Below, piece by piece: positions 9,557 through 17,634 of a DNA stretch of 64,000 nt. Origin of the DNA: Novosphingobium sp. PP1Y (GTDB lineage Bacteria > Pseudomonadota > Alphaproteobacteria > Sphingomonadales > Sphingomonadaceae); the NCBI RefSeq assembly GCF_000253255.1, contig NC_015583.1, positions 496,001-560,000 of the forward strand. The letters run 5' to 3'. The first letter of the stretch is position 1, and every line of letters starts with the position of its first letter. The notes under the pieces are model-generated. The model was not told the origin of the DNA. It did not search any database and was given only the letters and a program-made list of their open reading frames with translations. The translations under genes were made by a program, and so were the position numbers.

Positions 9557-10257
9557 GCAACCTGCTTCCTGCCAGGATCTCTCTTGCCGTCGCGCTGGCC
9601 GTTCTCGCCCCGACCCTTCGTGCAGCGCCCGCCCAGGCCCGCGCCACGGACGTGCAGGAGGCCGGCTCGACGAAATCCCTCTACCTCATGTTGATCCGTC
9701 AGGCCCGCAGTGACGGACGACCGCGAGCGGCCCTCGCCTATCTCGACGATTTCGACCGGCGTCACCCCGACGATCTCGAAGCCCGGATCCTGCGGGTGAA
9801 CTGCCTGCTCGACCTGGGCCAGACCGGCGAAGCCAGCGCTGAAGCCGGAAAGCTTCCAACCGACGATCGCAGCGGTGAAGTGCAACAAGTCCGCGGCCAC
9901 GTCTTCGCTGCTGAGAAGCACTGGCCCGATGCCATCGCGCAATATGAACAGGCTCTGCTGCTCAAGCCCGCCGATCCACTCACCAGCAACGCGCTCGGAT
10001 ATGCGCGCCTGCAGTCGGGTCAGTTCGAAGCCGCGCTTGAGAACCTGCGGGCGGCCCACGATCTCGCGCCAGACGATACGGTGATACGCAACAACCTGTT
10101 GCTGGCGCTTACCCTCGCCGATCACGCGCGCGAGGCCAAATACCTGTTCGAGACGATCGGGGACGAGACTGTGCGCAGCCGGATCCGGCGTGCGGTAGCC
10201 GACGAGGTGAACCGACTTGTCGCCCTTGCTACTGTCAAGGTCGAGGCGATGCTGTGA
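9553..10257 (+). CDS. tadD: TPR lipoprotein-like pilus assembly protein TadD
   Basis: A 234-residue secreted protein with tetratricopeptide repeats. The N-terminus (1-28) is a signal peptide without an obvious lipobox. Repeats can be read around residues 50-200, for example DAIAQYEQALLLKPADPLTSN and GQFEAALENLRAAHDLAPDD. TadD proteins are thought to assist secretin assembly. Overlaps tadC and the next gene by 4 bp each. Confidence 0.88.
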   Translation: MSNLLPARISLAVALAVLAPTLRAAPAQARATDVQEAGSTKSLYLMLIRQARSDGRPRAALAYLDDFDRRHPDDLEARILRVNCLLDLGQTGEASAEAGKLPTDDRSGEVQQVRGHVFAAEKHWPDAIAQYEQALLLKPADPLTSNALGYARLQSGQFEAALENLRAAHDLAPDDTVIRNNLLLALTLADHAREAKYLFETIGDETVRSRIRRAVADEVNRLVALATVKVEAML

Positions 10258-12020
10258 AGCTGCGGCCGGTTGCCTCCTTGCCCGAAGCGCGCGACGGCGT
10301 TGTCGGACCGATGCTGGCGGTACTTGGTGTATCGCTTCTGGCAGCCGCCGGCCTCGCGTTGGATGTCGCGCTGTACTACGTCGGTGAACGCGACTTGCGC
10401 GCAGCCACCGAAGCGGCGGCCCTTGCCGCTTCCATGAACCCCGGCAATGCCGAGGAACGCGCGCGCGATTACCTCACCCGCAATGGCTATGACGGCGACG
10501 TCCTGCAATCGGTCGAAGTCGGACGATACTGTCCTGACGTATCGGTCGATCCGAACCAACGTTTCGACCCTTCGTTCACGCGATGCCCCGGCAATGGCGT
10601 CGCCAATGCGGTGCGGCTTCACACGAAAAGGGCCAGCCGGCGCTTCCTCACCGGCGTTTTCGACGAGGCCGTCATTCCCGATATGGAAGTGACCGCTTCA
10701 GCGGCCCGGATCGACGAAGCCGGAATCGGTATCACTTCTGGATTGCTCACTGTGACCAATCCGCTGGTGAACGTCGTCAACGATCTGCTCGGTGCCCTGC
10801 TCGGCATCAAGCTGCGGCTCAACCAGTCCGACATCGAAGGCATGATGGGGGCCAATGTTGACGCGGGCTTGTTTTTCGATGCACTGGCCAAGCGTAGCGG
10901 CAGCACCGGCACTTACGGCGATCTCGTGGCCGGGACTTACGGTATCAAAGACATCGTCATGTCCGCAGCCGATGCCACGTCGAATATCGCGGCGAAACTC
11001 GGCCTGCATTCGCTGGGCTCGCAAGTGACGAACAGCTACCAGGTGCCGCTCTCGGACCTGTTTGGGCTCGGCGTCTGGAAGAACATGCCGGTAGGTCATG
11101 CGGATTCGCCGCCCTCGCTGCGTGCCGGGATCAATGCCTACCAGCTCGTTACCTTCGCCATTCAGGCCGGTCCCGGCGTCATCGACCTGTCCGACGCGGT
11201 AAGCCTGGCCGTGCCCGGCAGCATCGTGAAGATCGGCGCGATCGCAACGGGCCCTGCCGACCGTCCTCGCTTCTCATTCGGCCCCGCCGGCGAAACGAGC
11301 GTCGGGACTTCGCTACTGCGGCTCCAGATCCTGCTCGGGCTGGGCGATATCAATCTACTCGGCTTTCCGATCAGCGAGTCCGTGCCGGTCCTTATTGATG
11401 TCGCCGCTGCACATGCCGAGATTTCCCAGATTGAATGCACAGACACGGCGGAGCAAGGCCGCGACACCCGGGTCAATGTCACCGCGAGTTCGGGTCTGGT
11501 GAATGCCTATATCGGCAAGGCACCGGCCAATGCCCTCACCCGTCCGGTCCCGCCCATTACGGCTGACGACATCAGCCAGGTGCGGCTCCTGAATGTCCTC
11601 AACCTCGTGACTGTAGACGCGCGCGCCGTTGCCCAGCCTGTGTTCGGCAAAAGCTCCACGCTCACGTTCGGGCCCGGCGGCAATGGGACGATCGGCTCCC
11701 CCGACAGTCCAGGCTCTCCTGCAAGCGTTGGGAACGGGGCACAGGTCGGGCCGCTCATCAGTTCGCTTGTCGACGGCCTGATGGCGCCGGATGGCCTGCA
11801 GATCGAGCTGCTTGGACTGTGCCTGCCCATCGTCTGTCAGGGCAGCGAGGATACACTGCGCCAGACCTTGCTGGGCGCGATCACGACGCCGCTGAGCGGT
11901 CTTGTCGGAAATACCGCCGATCCCTTGCTGGATTTCGTTCTCGAAGCGCTCGGGATCCAGCTGGGACACGCCACGGTATGGGCGACGGGTGCGCGCTGCG
12001 GAGTGCCTGTGCTGATCTGA
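10254..12020 (+). CDS. TadG-like pilus-associated protein
   Basis: A 588-residue protein with an N-terminal hydrophobic segment (about 13-38) followed by RDLRAATEAAALAASM, the conserved start of TadG/Flp-related proteins. A large Gly/Ser-rich periplasmic region follows, ending in a Cys-containing C-terminus. TadG-type proteins are minor, surface-linked parts of the Tad system. The GTG start overlaps the tadD stop (GTGA). The central and C-terminal parts have no recognisable domain. Confidence 0.8.
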   Translation: MKLRPVASLPEARDGVVGPMLAVLGVSLLAAAGLALDVALYYVGERDLRAATEAAALAASMNPGNAEERARDYLTRNGYDGDVLQSVEVGRYCPDVSVDPNQRFDPSFTRCPGNGVANAVRLHTKRASRRFLTGVFDEAVIPDMEVTASAARIDEAGIGITSGLLTVTNPLVNVVNDLLGALLGIKLRLNQSDIEGMMGANVDAGLFFDALAKRSGSTGTYGDLVAGTYGIKDIVMSAADATSNIAAKLGLHSLGSQVTNSYQVPLSDLFGLGVWKNMPVGHADSPPSLRAGINAYQLVTFAIQAGPGVIDLSDAVSLAVPGSIVKIGAIATGPADRPRFSFGPAGETSVGTSLLRLQILLGLGDINLLGFPISESVPVLIDVAAAHAEISQIECTDTAEQGRDTRVNVTASSGLVNAYIGKAPANALTRPVPPITADDISQVRLLNVLNLVTVDARAVAQPVFGKSSTLTFGPGGNGTIGSPDSPGSPASVGNGAQVGPLISSLVDGLMAPDGLQIELLGLCLPIVCQGSEDTLRQTLLGAITTPLSGLVGNTADPLLDFVLEALGIQLGHATVWATGARCGVPVLI

Positions 12021-12031
12021 GAAGAGCTTTT

Positions 12032-12063
12032 GCGGCATCGGACCGCCTCCCTTCCGATGCCGC
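12032..12063 (+). other. Stable RNA hairpin between tadG-like gene and Flp pilin gene
   Basis: GCGGCATCGGA (12,032-12,042) pairs with TCCGATGCCGC (12,053-12,063), an 11-bp perfect stem with a 10-nt loop. It is not followed by a T-run, so it is not a standard terminator. Its position just upstream of the most highly needed product of the operon suggests an mRNA-processing or 5'-stabilising structure. Confidence 0.6.
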
Positions 12064-12098
12064 GCCGAGCTACGGGAGCAACCTGAAGGAAGAAAGCA

Positions 12099-12278
12099 AT
12101 GATTGACTACACGCGTTACCTGATCCGCTCGCTGATCCGCGACGAGCGCGGCCTGACCGCTGTGGAATATGCGGTCCTTGGCGGCATCGTGGTTGCCGGA
12201 ATTGTGGCTATCGGAAGTGGTTTTCAGGATAATCTGGCAACGGCCTTCTCGAATCTTTTCGCCAGCGCGACAAGCTGA
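12099..12278 (+). CDS. flp: Flp-type major prepilin
   Basis: A 59-residue type IVb prepilin. The leader is positively charged (MIDYTRYLIRSLIRDERG) and prepilin peptidase should cut after Gly18. The mature protein begins LTAVEYAVLGGIVVAGIVAI, with the invariant Glu at +5 and Tyr at +6 of Flp pilins, and then a short C-terminal tail. The ribosome binding site GAAGGAAGAAAGC lies at good spacing. It builds the pilus filament exported by the CpaC/CpaF/TadBC machine encoded upstream. Unusually it is placed late in the operon rather than first. Confidence 0.95.
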   Translation: MIDYTRYLIRSLIRDERGLTAVEYAVLGGIVVAGIVAIGSGFQDNLATAFSNLFASATS

Positions 12279-12294
12279 CCGAAGGGCATCGGCA

Positions 12295-12723
12295 ATGGAT
12301 GACCTGCTGCACCGCCTATCTCGTTGCCGTGCCGGCATGGCGGCGCTGGAGTTCGTGTTCCTGGCTCCGGCGCTGCTGATGCTGGTCTTCTCCATCATCG
12401 TCTATTCGCTGTACTTCGCAGCCTATTTCGGTGTGCGACAAGCGGCTTCGGAAGGTGCGCGTACCGCACTGGCTGGACTATCCAGCGACGAGCGCATCAG
12501 CCTTGCCACAACCCGCGCGCAGGAGATCGTGGACAGTTACGGAAATCTCTTGGGTTCGGGCAAGGATGCCGTGATCACCACCTCAACGGACGGCGCCAAC
12601 GCCTTCATGGTCACCGTGAGCTACGACATAAGCGACAGTCCGATCATGCGCTACGCCAGCATCCTGCCCCTGCCCGCGACGGACATGAAAGCAAGCGCCA
12701 CCGTCACGAATGGAGGCTATTGA
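12295..12723 (+). CDS. tadE: TadE-like minor pilin
   Basis: A 142-residue pseudopilin. After a short basic leader (MDDLLHRLSRCRAG) comes MAALEFVFLAPALLMLVFSI, with Glu at +5 after the predicted prepilin-peptidase cut. A soluble C-terminal domain contains GARTALAGL and SYDISDSPIM. The ATG at 12,295 is chosen because it gives the conserved leader; upstream in-frame codons overlap flp and have no pilin features. TadE-like proteins are processed by the same peptidase as Flp. Confidence 0.88.
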   Translation: MDDLLHRLSRCRAGMAALEFVFLAPALLMLVFSIIVYSLYFAAYFGVRQAASEGARTALAGLSSDERISLATTRAQEIVDSYGNLLGSGKDAVITTSTDGANAFMVTVSYDISDSPIMRYASILPLPATDMKASATVTNGGY

Positions 12724-13185
12724 ATGGCTGCCATGGACTTCTTCGGCACGGCCGCACTCGTCCTGTTACTTCTGCCCGTCCTGGTACTGCCTTGGGGCGG
12801 CAAAGGCGTTCCCGCTCTGCACTTCGCAATTATTGCTGGTGCGGGCCTCGCAGCGGCATGGTTGACAGGCGGTGCTGCCGCACTCCTGGCCAGCGCGCTT
12901 TCGGGTGCCGTTAGCATGTTGAGTATCGCGGTTGCAGTGACAGCTCTGAAATCATGGCAGGGTGTACAAATTTTAACAGGAAGTCATATCCAGCTCCTTG
13001 CCACCGGGGCGATTTGGCTGGGTCCTGTAGGCAGCCTTTTAATGCTCTCTTTTTCGTCGATTTTTCTCTTTTCCAGCGCCTTTATCAACAAGGCTAACGG
13101 ACAACTGCGCCGTCCTGACTTTTTCGCTATTGGCGTCTCGGCGATCCTCATTGTCCAGACCGGACAGATTTTTACCAAGCATTAA
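12724..13185 (+). CDS. Prepilin-peptidase-like membrane protein lacking catalytic aspartates
   Basis: A 153-residue, almost wholly hydrophobic protein with five to six helices. Its layout matches the A24 prepilin peptidase CpaA. The segment TGSHIQLLATGAIWLGP (about 86-102) aligns with GGGDVKLILASSLWVPP of the intact CpaA encoded at 14,263-14,787, but the catalytic Gly-Asp is Ser-His. The first catalytic Asp region reads LPWGGKGVPALHF instead of MIDVRQRRIPNEI. It starts directly after tadE, so it belongs to the operon. A non-proteolytic membrane role, or a partner of CpaA, is inferred. Confidence 0.6.
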   Translation: MAAMDFFGTAALVLLLLPVLVLPWGGKGVPALHFAIIAGAGLAAAWLTGGAAALLASALSGAVSMLSIAVAVTALKSWQGVQILTGSHIQLLATGAIWLGPVGSLLMLSFSSIFLFSSAFINKANGQLRRPDFFAIGVSAILIVQTGQIFTKH

Positions 13186-13214
13186 GACATCGAACCGAGA
13201 AATTTACCACAGCG

Positions 13215-14219
13215 ATGAACCTCATGTCTCAGAATTGGCGGTTGAAATTGGGATCACTTTTCAATCCAAACCAGATCGAAGCTAACGAAGAAACCGAACT
13301 GGCTTCTCTCGTTCAGGACAAGCACTCCGGGAGCGTACTGATCGTCGACGACGATCCCGACTGGGGCGAAGAGTGCTCCTACGCCTTGCGAGCCATGGGC
13401 TACGAGCCCCTCCATGCTCTAACCCCCCAGGATGCCCTGCGGCTATATCTCGACAGCGATACGACTATCGCGATCATCGATTACAACATGCCCGGCAAAG
13501 ATGGCATTTCGCTGATCCATGAACTTGCTCGCCATGCTCAAACGCTCGGCCGCCAGTTGCACATCGTCATGGCGACCGGCTATGCGACGAAAGACATTGC
13601 CGTGGACGCAATGCGTGCCTCGGTCTCGGATTTCCTCGAGAAGCCGATTCACCCTTCCGATCTGCGGCGCGCGTTGCAGCGCATCAGCGGGCTACAGGAC
13701 AACCCGGCCGCTCGCGAAACCTTGTTGACCAAGATGTCGAGCCTTAGTTCCGAGCTGAACAGGCTGGCACAGCTTATCCATGAACCACAACCGAATGGCA
13801 CGGGCAGCCTGAAACCGATGCTCGGACATTCGAACAATGGGCTACAGTTCAAAGGCCCGGCGATCGACAGATCCGTTCTTTGCGATTTCATTCGCGATCA
13901 ACTGCGGAAGGAGTCGAAACGGCGCGGCATCGGTGGAGGAGCCCTGTTCGGCGATCCGACCTGGGAAATGCTCCTGGACCTGCTGCTTGCCAAGATTGAA
14001 GGTCGTACAGTCTCTGTATCCAGTGCCTGCATCGCATCCGGTGCGCCGATGAGCACGGCACTGCGCCTGGTCCGGCGACTGGTCACGGAAGACGTTCTCT
14101 GCCGCATCCCCGACGAAAAGGACAAACGGCGACACTTCTTGATCATCAATCCCAAGTTCGAACAACCCTTGATCGATTACCTTTCCGATCAGATCAGCCT
14201 CATGAATCCCGGCGTTTGA
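13215..14219 (+). CDS. Response regulator with C-terminal winged-helix-like domain
   Basis: A 334-residue protein. Residues about 40-160 form a receiver domain with the acidic cluster VDDDPD, phosphoacceptor Asp89 (IIDYNMPG), and FLEKPI with the conserved Lys. A linker (170-230) leads to a C-terminal domain (240-334). That domain contains TVSVSSACIASGAPMSTALRLVRRL and a basic wing (DEKDKRRHF), reminiscent of MarR-type winged helices. It lies 29 bp downstream of the tad operon and so may regulate pilus genes in response to one of the two kinases at 71-2,506. The partner assignment is inference. Confidence 0.82.
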   Translation: MNLMSQNWRLKLGSLFNPNQIEANEETELASLVQDKHSGSVLIVDDDPDWGEECSYALRAMGYEPLHALTPQDALRLYLDSDTTIAIIDYNMPGKDGISLIHELARHAQTLGRQLHIVMATGYATKDIAVDAMRASVSDFLEKPIHPSDLRRALQRISGLQDNPAARETLLTKMSSLSSELNRLAQLIHEPQPNGTGSLKPMLGHSNNGLQFKGPAIDRSVLCDFIRDQLRKESKRRGIGGGALFGDPTWEMLLDLLLAKIEGRTVSVSSACIASGAPMSTALRLVRRLVTEDVLCRIPDEKDKRRHFLIINPKFEQPLIDYLSDQISLMNPGV

Positions 14220-14262
14220 CGAACGCGTTTCGCGTATTATCCGGGAAGGCTTCTTGCGACGA

Positions 14263-14787
14263 TTACCAACCGGTACCCAGAATGGTGGCAATCTGTCGCA
14301 AGGTGGGCACCTGCAAGACAAGCACCCCAGCGGCTATAGGCAATCCATAAGGGACACTTTCGGGCTTCACGGCCTGGAAAATCATGTCGAGCAGTTGCAT
14401 GAGAACCGCGACCAGTCCTCCCAGCAGGATTACAATCATTGCCAAGGTAGCAATCTTCTCTGGCGGAACCCACAAGGAACTGGCTAGGATCAGTTTGACA
14501 TCTCCCCCGCCAAGGATCCTGAGCGCGAAGAGGATGCTCATGGGAACGGCCAGCAGAAGCGGTACGGACAGGTGCCGCAAAAGCGACAGCAAGCCTGGGC
14601 CTCCTGCAGCGCCATAGCAGAAAGGAATGGCCAGAAGGGCCACCGCGAGGCTGATTTCGTTTGGAATCCGGCGCTGACGTACGTCGATCATAGAGGCCAT
14701 ACAAAGAAAGCCTACTGCCAACAGCAAGGCAGCAGACATCATGGCTGCATTGTGCGGTTCGGATTGTCCTGTCAGCGGCCAATTCAT
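14263..14787 (-). CDS. cpaA: Prepilin peptidase CpaA
   Basis: A 174-residue A24-family aspartic peptidase of the inner membrane that processes Flp and TadE-type prepilins. Both catalytic aspartates are present: Asp35 in SMIDVRQRRIPNE and Asp96 in GGGDVKL. About six hydrophobic segments span the protein. The gene is separated from the tad operon by the response regulator and lies on the opposite strand, 37 bp downstream of the 2-oxoglutarate hydroxylase gene, so it is probably co-transcribed with that gene. Confidence 0.93.
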   Translation of the reverse strand: MNWPLTGQSEPHNAAMMSAALLLAVGFLCMASMIDVRQRRIPNEISLAVALLAIPFCYGAAGGPGLLSLLRHLSVPLLLAVPMSILFALRILGGGDVKLILASSLWVPPEKIATLAMIVILLGGLVAVLMQLLDMIFQAVKPESVPYGLPIAAGVLVLQVPTLRQIATILGTGW

Positions 14788-14824
14788 TGCAGGGCCTCTG
14801 CCCGACCGAACGATCTCGCCGTCA

Positions 14825-15385
14825 TCAGCGCCATTTCGGCCCTTCCACCCAGGTCACAAGGCTCTGGCGCCTTCCGTTGACCACGGGAAGAACCCGATGC
14901 TGCAAAAACGATGGGAAGATCAGCATGCTCCCCCGATTGGCAAATGTGGCACCCGGGTTTTGCAGCCCGAAGAATTCGAACTCCCCACCGTTGTACTCAT
15001 CCGGCTCACTGAGCTGCACGACAACGGAGAGCTTGCGGTCGAATGGCCGCGGAGATTCCAGCCACACGTCCTGATGCCAATCGTAATGACCGGCATTGGT
15101 CGCGTTGTACTGCGTAAATTGCAGGTCGAATGGTGCGACAATGTCGGCGCCGAAATTGGTACGGTTCGATGAACTGACAAATGTCATGATGCGTGAAACG
15201 ATATCTTTCTCACGGTTGGCATCGAGCCAGCGGATCTGTGACGTGCGGTGCCCGCTATTGGCTCGGCGCTGATCTGCGAAACCGACAGTGGCATCCTGCT
15301 GCGGGTAACTGAGTGCGCGCTTGGTAATCGCGTCGCATTCAGCTTTCGTGAGGGCTGTAGGCCAGACTTCCCATACGTTCTTCAT
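14825..15385 (-). CDS. 2-oxoglutarate/Fe(II)-dependent hydroxylase (PKHD-like)
   Basis: A 186-residue enzyme of the 2OG-Fe(II) dioxygenase superfamily. The iron triad is His104 and Asp106 (DWHQDVW) and His163 (LQHRVLP), and the 2-oxoglutarate-binding Arg lies about ten residues later (Arg172/173). The substrate is unknown. Small PKHD-like enzymes hydroxylate proteins or peptides in some bacteria. Here the gene sits between an outer-membrane TpsB transporter gene and the prepilin peptidase gene, so a secreted or surface protein substrate is a reasonable inference. Starts 57 bp downstream of a perfect 20-bp palindrome. Confidence 0.85.
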   Translation of the reverse strand: MKNVWEVWPTALTKAECDAITKRALSYPQQDATVGFADQRRANSGHRTSQIRWLDANREKDIVSRIMTFVSSSNRTNFGADIVAPFDLQFTQYNATNAGHYDWHQDVWLESPRPFDRKLSVVVQLSEPDEYNGGEFEFFGLQNPGATFANRGSMLIFPSFLQHRVLPVVNGRRQSLVTWVEGPKWR

Positions 15386-15441
15386 CGCCGAGTCCCGTCG
15401 CTTTCGTTTCTATCGTTGGCTTGATCGCTGCGGGTCAGAAG

Positions 15442-15461
15442 GTTTTGCGTATACGCAAAAC
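15442..15461. promoter_or_regulatory. Perfect 20-bp palindrome, candidate operator
   Basis: GTTTTGCGTATACGCAAAAC is a perfect inverted repeat between the tpsB stop codon and the hydroxylase start. No T-run follows on either strand, so a DNA-binding site is more likely than a terminator. Its right half plus one base (ATACGCAAAACG, 15,451-15,462) recurs at 3,056-3,067 upstream of cpaB. Confidence 0.6.
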
Positions 15462-15467
15462 GGGCAT

Positions 15468-17150
15468 TCAGACCCGGCGGGTTACGCTGAAAAAGAAACG
15501 CGGCTTCTTCTCATAGAAGTCACGCGGACTCTTGACAGGAACTGCAATCTGCACCTGGGCGGTCCAACCTTTTATCGGAGAAATACGAATACCGCCGCCC
15601 GCCGACGCAAGAGAATATTTCTTCGAAGCAATACCAATACTTTGACGACTGCTTGATTTTCCCAATGCACCGTCCGTATAAGCGAAGATCTGGAAGTTGT
15701 TGAAGAGGCCTTTACCTGATTTCAACTTCCAACCGACTTCGAGTCCGGCGGCAATAGCCTTGTCGGCAGTGATCGTCCCGACCCGGTAAGCCATACCCGC
15801 GCCCTCCCCGCCAAGCGAAAAGCGCTCGGTCGTTGGCAATTTGTCCTGCGTATATTGAGCGCGACTCGTAACCTTACCGGAAAGGCCCGAACCCAGGTCT
15901 TTTACCGCCGTGAGCTGGATGTTGACCTTGCGAAACTTCGCTTCGGAAAATCCGGCGATTTCCTTCGCGCCGAGCGCGTCCAGCCCTTGGCTGACCGTGC
16001 CCGAAACGCCATAGCCACCGGTCTTGCCGACAGCCGACCAGGTCGCACCAATTCGAATGGCACGCGTCCGAAAACCGCCAAAAGCTGTATCCAGAAAGTA
16101 ATGCTGGCTATTCGTCCCATCGAGACTCGCGCTGATTACAAGATTCTTGTGGTAGGACCGGATGAGGCGATGGGAGAGCGAAAGGCCAACCTGCTTGGCT
16201 TCACCGAGAATGTCAGCCGATCGGGTACGCGTCCGCACATAGGCCCCATTGACCGCCAATGTTGTGCCGTTAGATCCAAGCGGCGTGGCATGGCTCGCCG
16301 AGTAGAACTGATAGCGATCGGGCGTGAAGGGGATATAGCCGGAAAAGCGGGTCGTATCCCCTTCACGGATCAGGCCATTGACTGCAATACCAAGCTGCGA
16401 CTGAACGCCACTCGTCACATTGGTCACGCCGCTGTTATTGACGTCGAGAGTAACCTCAACCTGTTTGCGGCGTACGTTCAACGTCATGGTCACTTCACCC
16501 GGACGGCCAGCGGATTTGAGTTTGGCTTCGATCGTTTGTCCGGGAATATCCCGCAATAGCGAGAGCGTACGCTCGATCGAACTCTTGTGCGTTGGAGTTT
16601 CCTGCATCAAGCGGCGCATATGCGCAGCGATCAGGCGAGTCGGCGTGCTACGGGATTCGTGCTCAATCGTATAGTTGCCGATGCGACCTTCCAGAACACG
16701 CACAATCAGCACACCCCCGCGAGGAACCTGCGTGGGAATGCTCACAGAGTAGAATGCAATGTCGCTAGTCGCATAGGCTTGGCTTACTGCATTGGCGACC
16801 TTCTGCAGGTTGGGCCGCGTCAATCGCGAACCAAGGTAGGGAGCAACCGCTCCTTCGAGGACGTCCTGTGCGAGCGTGGCCCCTTCGAACTTGACCTTGG
16901 TAAGTTCGATCGCCGCAACGGCACTTGGTTTCGTCGGTGCGGCAACTTCGATCGATGGCCGCGGCGCTTCCGGTGCATTGCTGCGCTCCGGAATATTCGG
17001 CTCGATGCGATCCATGCGATCGCGATCGATATTCGCTGCCGGATTGAATTGGGTGGAGACCTGACCGGCATCCTGTGCATTAGCCCCGGTGGTGAGCGCG
17101 CAAGTTGCGACTGCTACCGCAAAGCCGATAATGGCCCGCGCGAGCTTCAT
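15468..17150 (-). CDS. Two-partner secretion outer-membrane transporter (ShlB/FhaC/HecB family)
   Basis: A 560-residue TpsB-type protein. A signal peptide (1-26, ...GANAQ) precedes a Pro-rich linker. A POTRA_2-type domain follows (about 65-140: VKFEGATLAQDVLEGAVAPYLG, LVRVLEGRIGNY), then a second POTRA region, and then a C-terminal beta-barrel ending with an aromatic-poor final strand (FFFSVTRRV). The barrel contains the VRGY-like lid-lock region only in weak form (AGMAYRVG). The ATG at 17,150 is chosen for the signal peptide; the longer in-frame start adds an unlikely leader. TpsB proteins export a large TpsA exoprotein, but no TpsA gene is in the window, so its substrate is unknown. Confidence 0.85.
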   Translation of the reverse strand: MKLARAIIGFAVAVATCALTTGANAQDAGQVSTQFNPAANIDRDRMDRIEPNIPERSNAPEAPRPSIEVAAPTKPSAVAAIELTKVKFEGATLAQDVLEGAVAPYLGSRLTRPNLQKVANAVSQAYATSDIAFYSVSIPTQVPRGGVLIVRVLEGRIGNYTIEHESRSTPTRLIAAHMRRLMQETPTHKSSIERTLSLLRDIPGQTIEAKLKSAGRPGEVTMTLNVRRKQVEVTLDVNNSGVTNVTSGVQSQLGIAVNGLIREGDTTRFSGYIPFTPDRYQFYSASHATPLGSNGTTLAVNGAYVRTRTRSADILGEAKQVGLSLSHRLIRSYHKNLVISASLDGTNSQHYFLDTAFGGFRTRAIRIGATWSAVGKTGGYGVSGTVSQGLDALGAKEIAGFSEAKFRKVNIQLTAVKDLGSGLSGKVTSRAQYTQDKLPTTERFSLGGEGAGMAYRVGTITADKAIAAGLEVGWKLKSGKGLFNNFQIFAYTDGALGKSSSRQSIGIASKKYSLASAGGGIRISPIKGWTAQVQIAVPVKSPRDFYEKKPRFFFSVTRRV

Positions 17151-17634
17151 TAGCCAATCTCGCTTCAGGCCAGGCCCTGGTGCTCTGACAACATATAACA
17201 TCGCGGGAATGAGCATCTTGGTCGAGTTTGACCCTCTTGGTCCGGAGAACGGCGGATACGCGCCTTCCGACCAATCTACTCATGGTTCTCGTCATCGAGC
17301 ACGCATCAAAAGAGCCGGTGTGACATCCACCTCTGCTAAACAATATTCATTCCGGTTCGAGTGCCTGGATACACGCGGCGAATCCGCATGGGGAATTTGC
17401 GAATATCTCCCCATGCAATCTGGACTTGAATGCTTAGGGCCCAAGCCCTTCATTTCGGGCCTTTTCCAAGCATGAAGATCAAATTTGTGCCGGGTCGCCC
17501 TCAAAAAAGGGGCATGTTGCGTACTTGCGCGAACCAATTGCATGTCTAGCTGTCGCGGCAGTTCGATACGTGGGCGCAAATCGGCTTCGAGTTTACCTAT
17601 CAGCTTGCCGGTGTCGGCGCACCGACATCATCGG
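17151..17634. other. Intergenic region between tpsB promoter side and repA 3' end
   Basis: About 480 bp. It must contain the tpsB promoter. No gene with a ribosome binding site or family signature is seen on either strand. A weak GGCCC...GGGCC stem followed by four T residues near 17,438-17,465 could be a terminator but its loop is long. Nothing else is recognised. Confidence 0.4.

Noticed and set aside
17438..17466. Hairpin followed by TTTT as a repA terminator
   Set aside because: The stem is only five base pairs with a 14-nt loop, and the orientation of the T-run does not suit repA, which is read leftwards.
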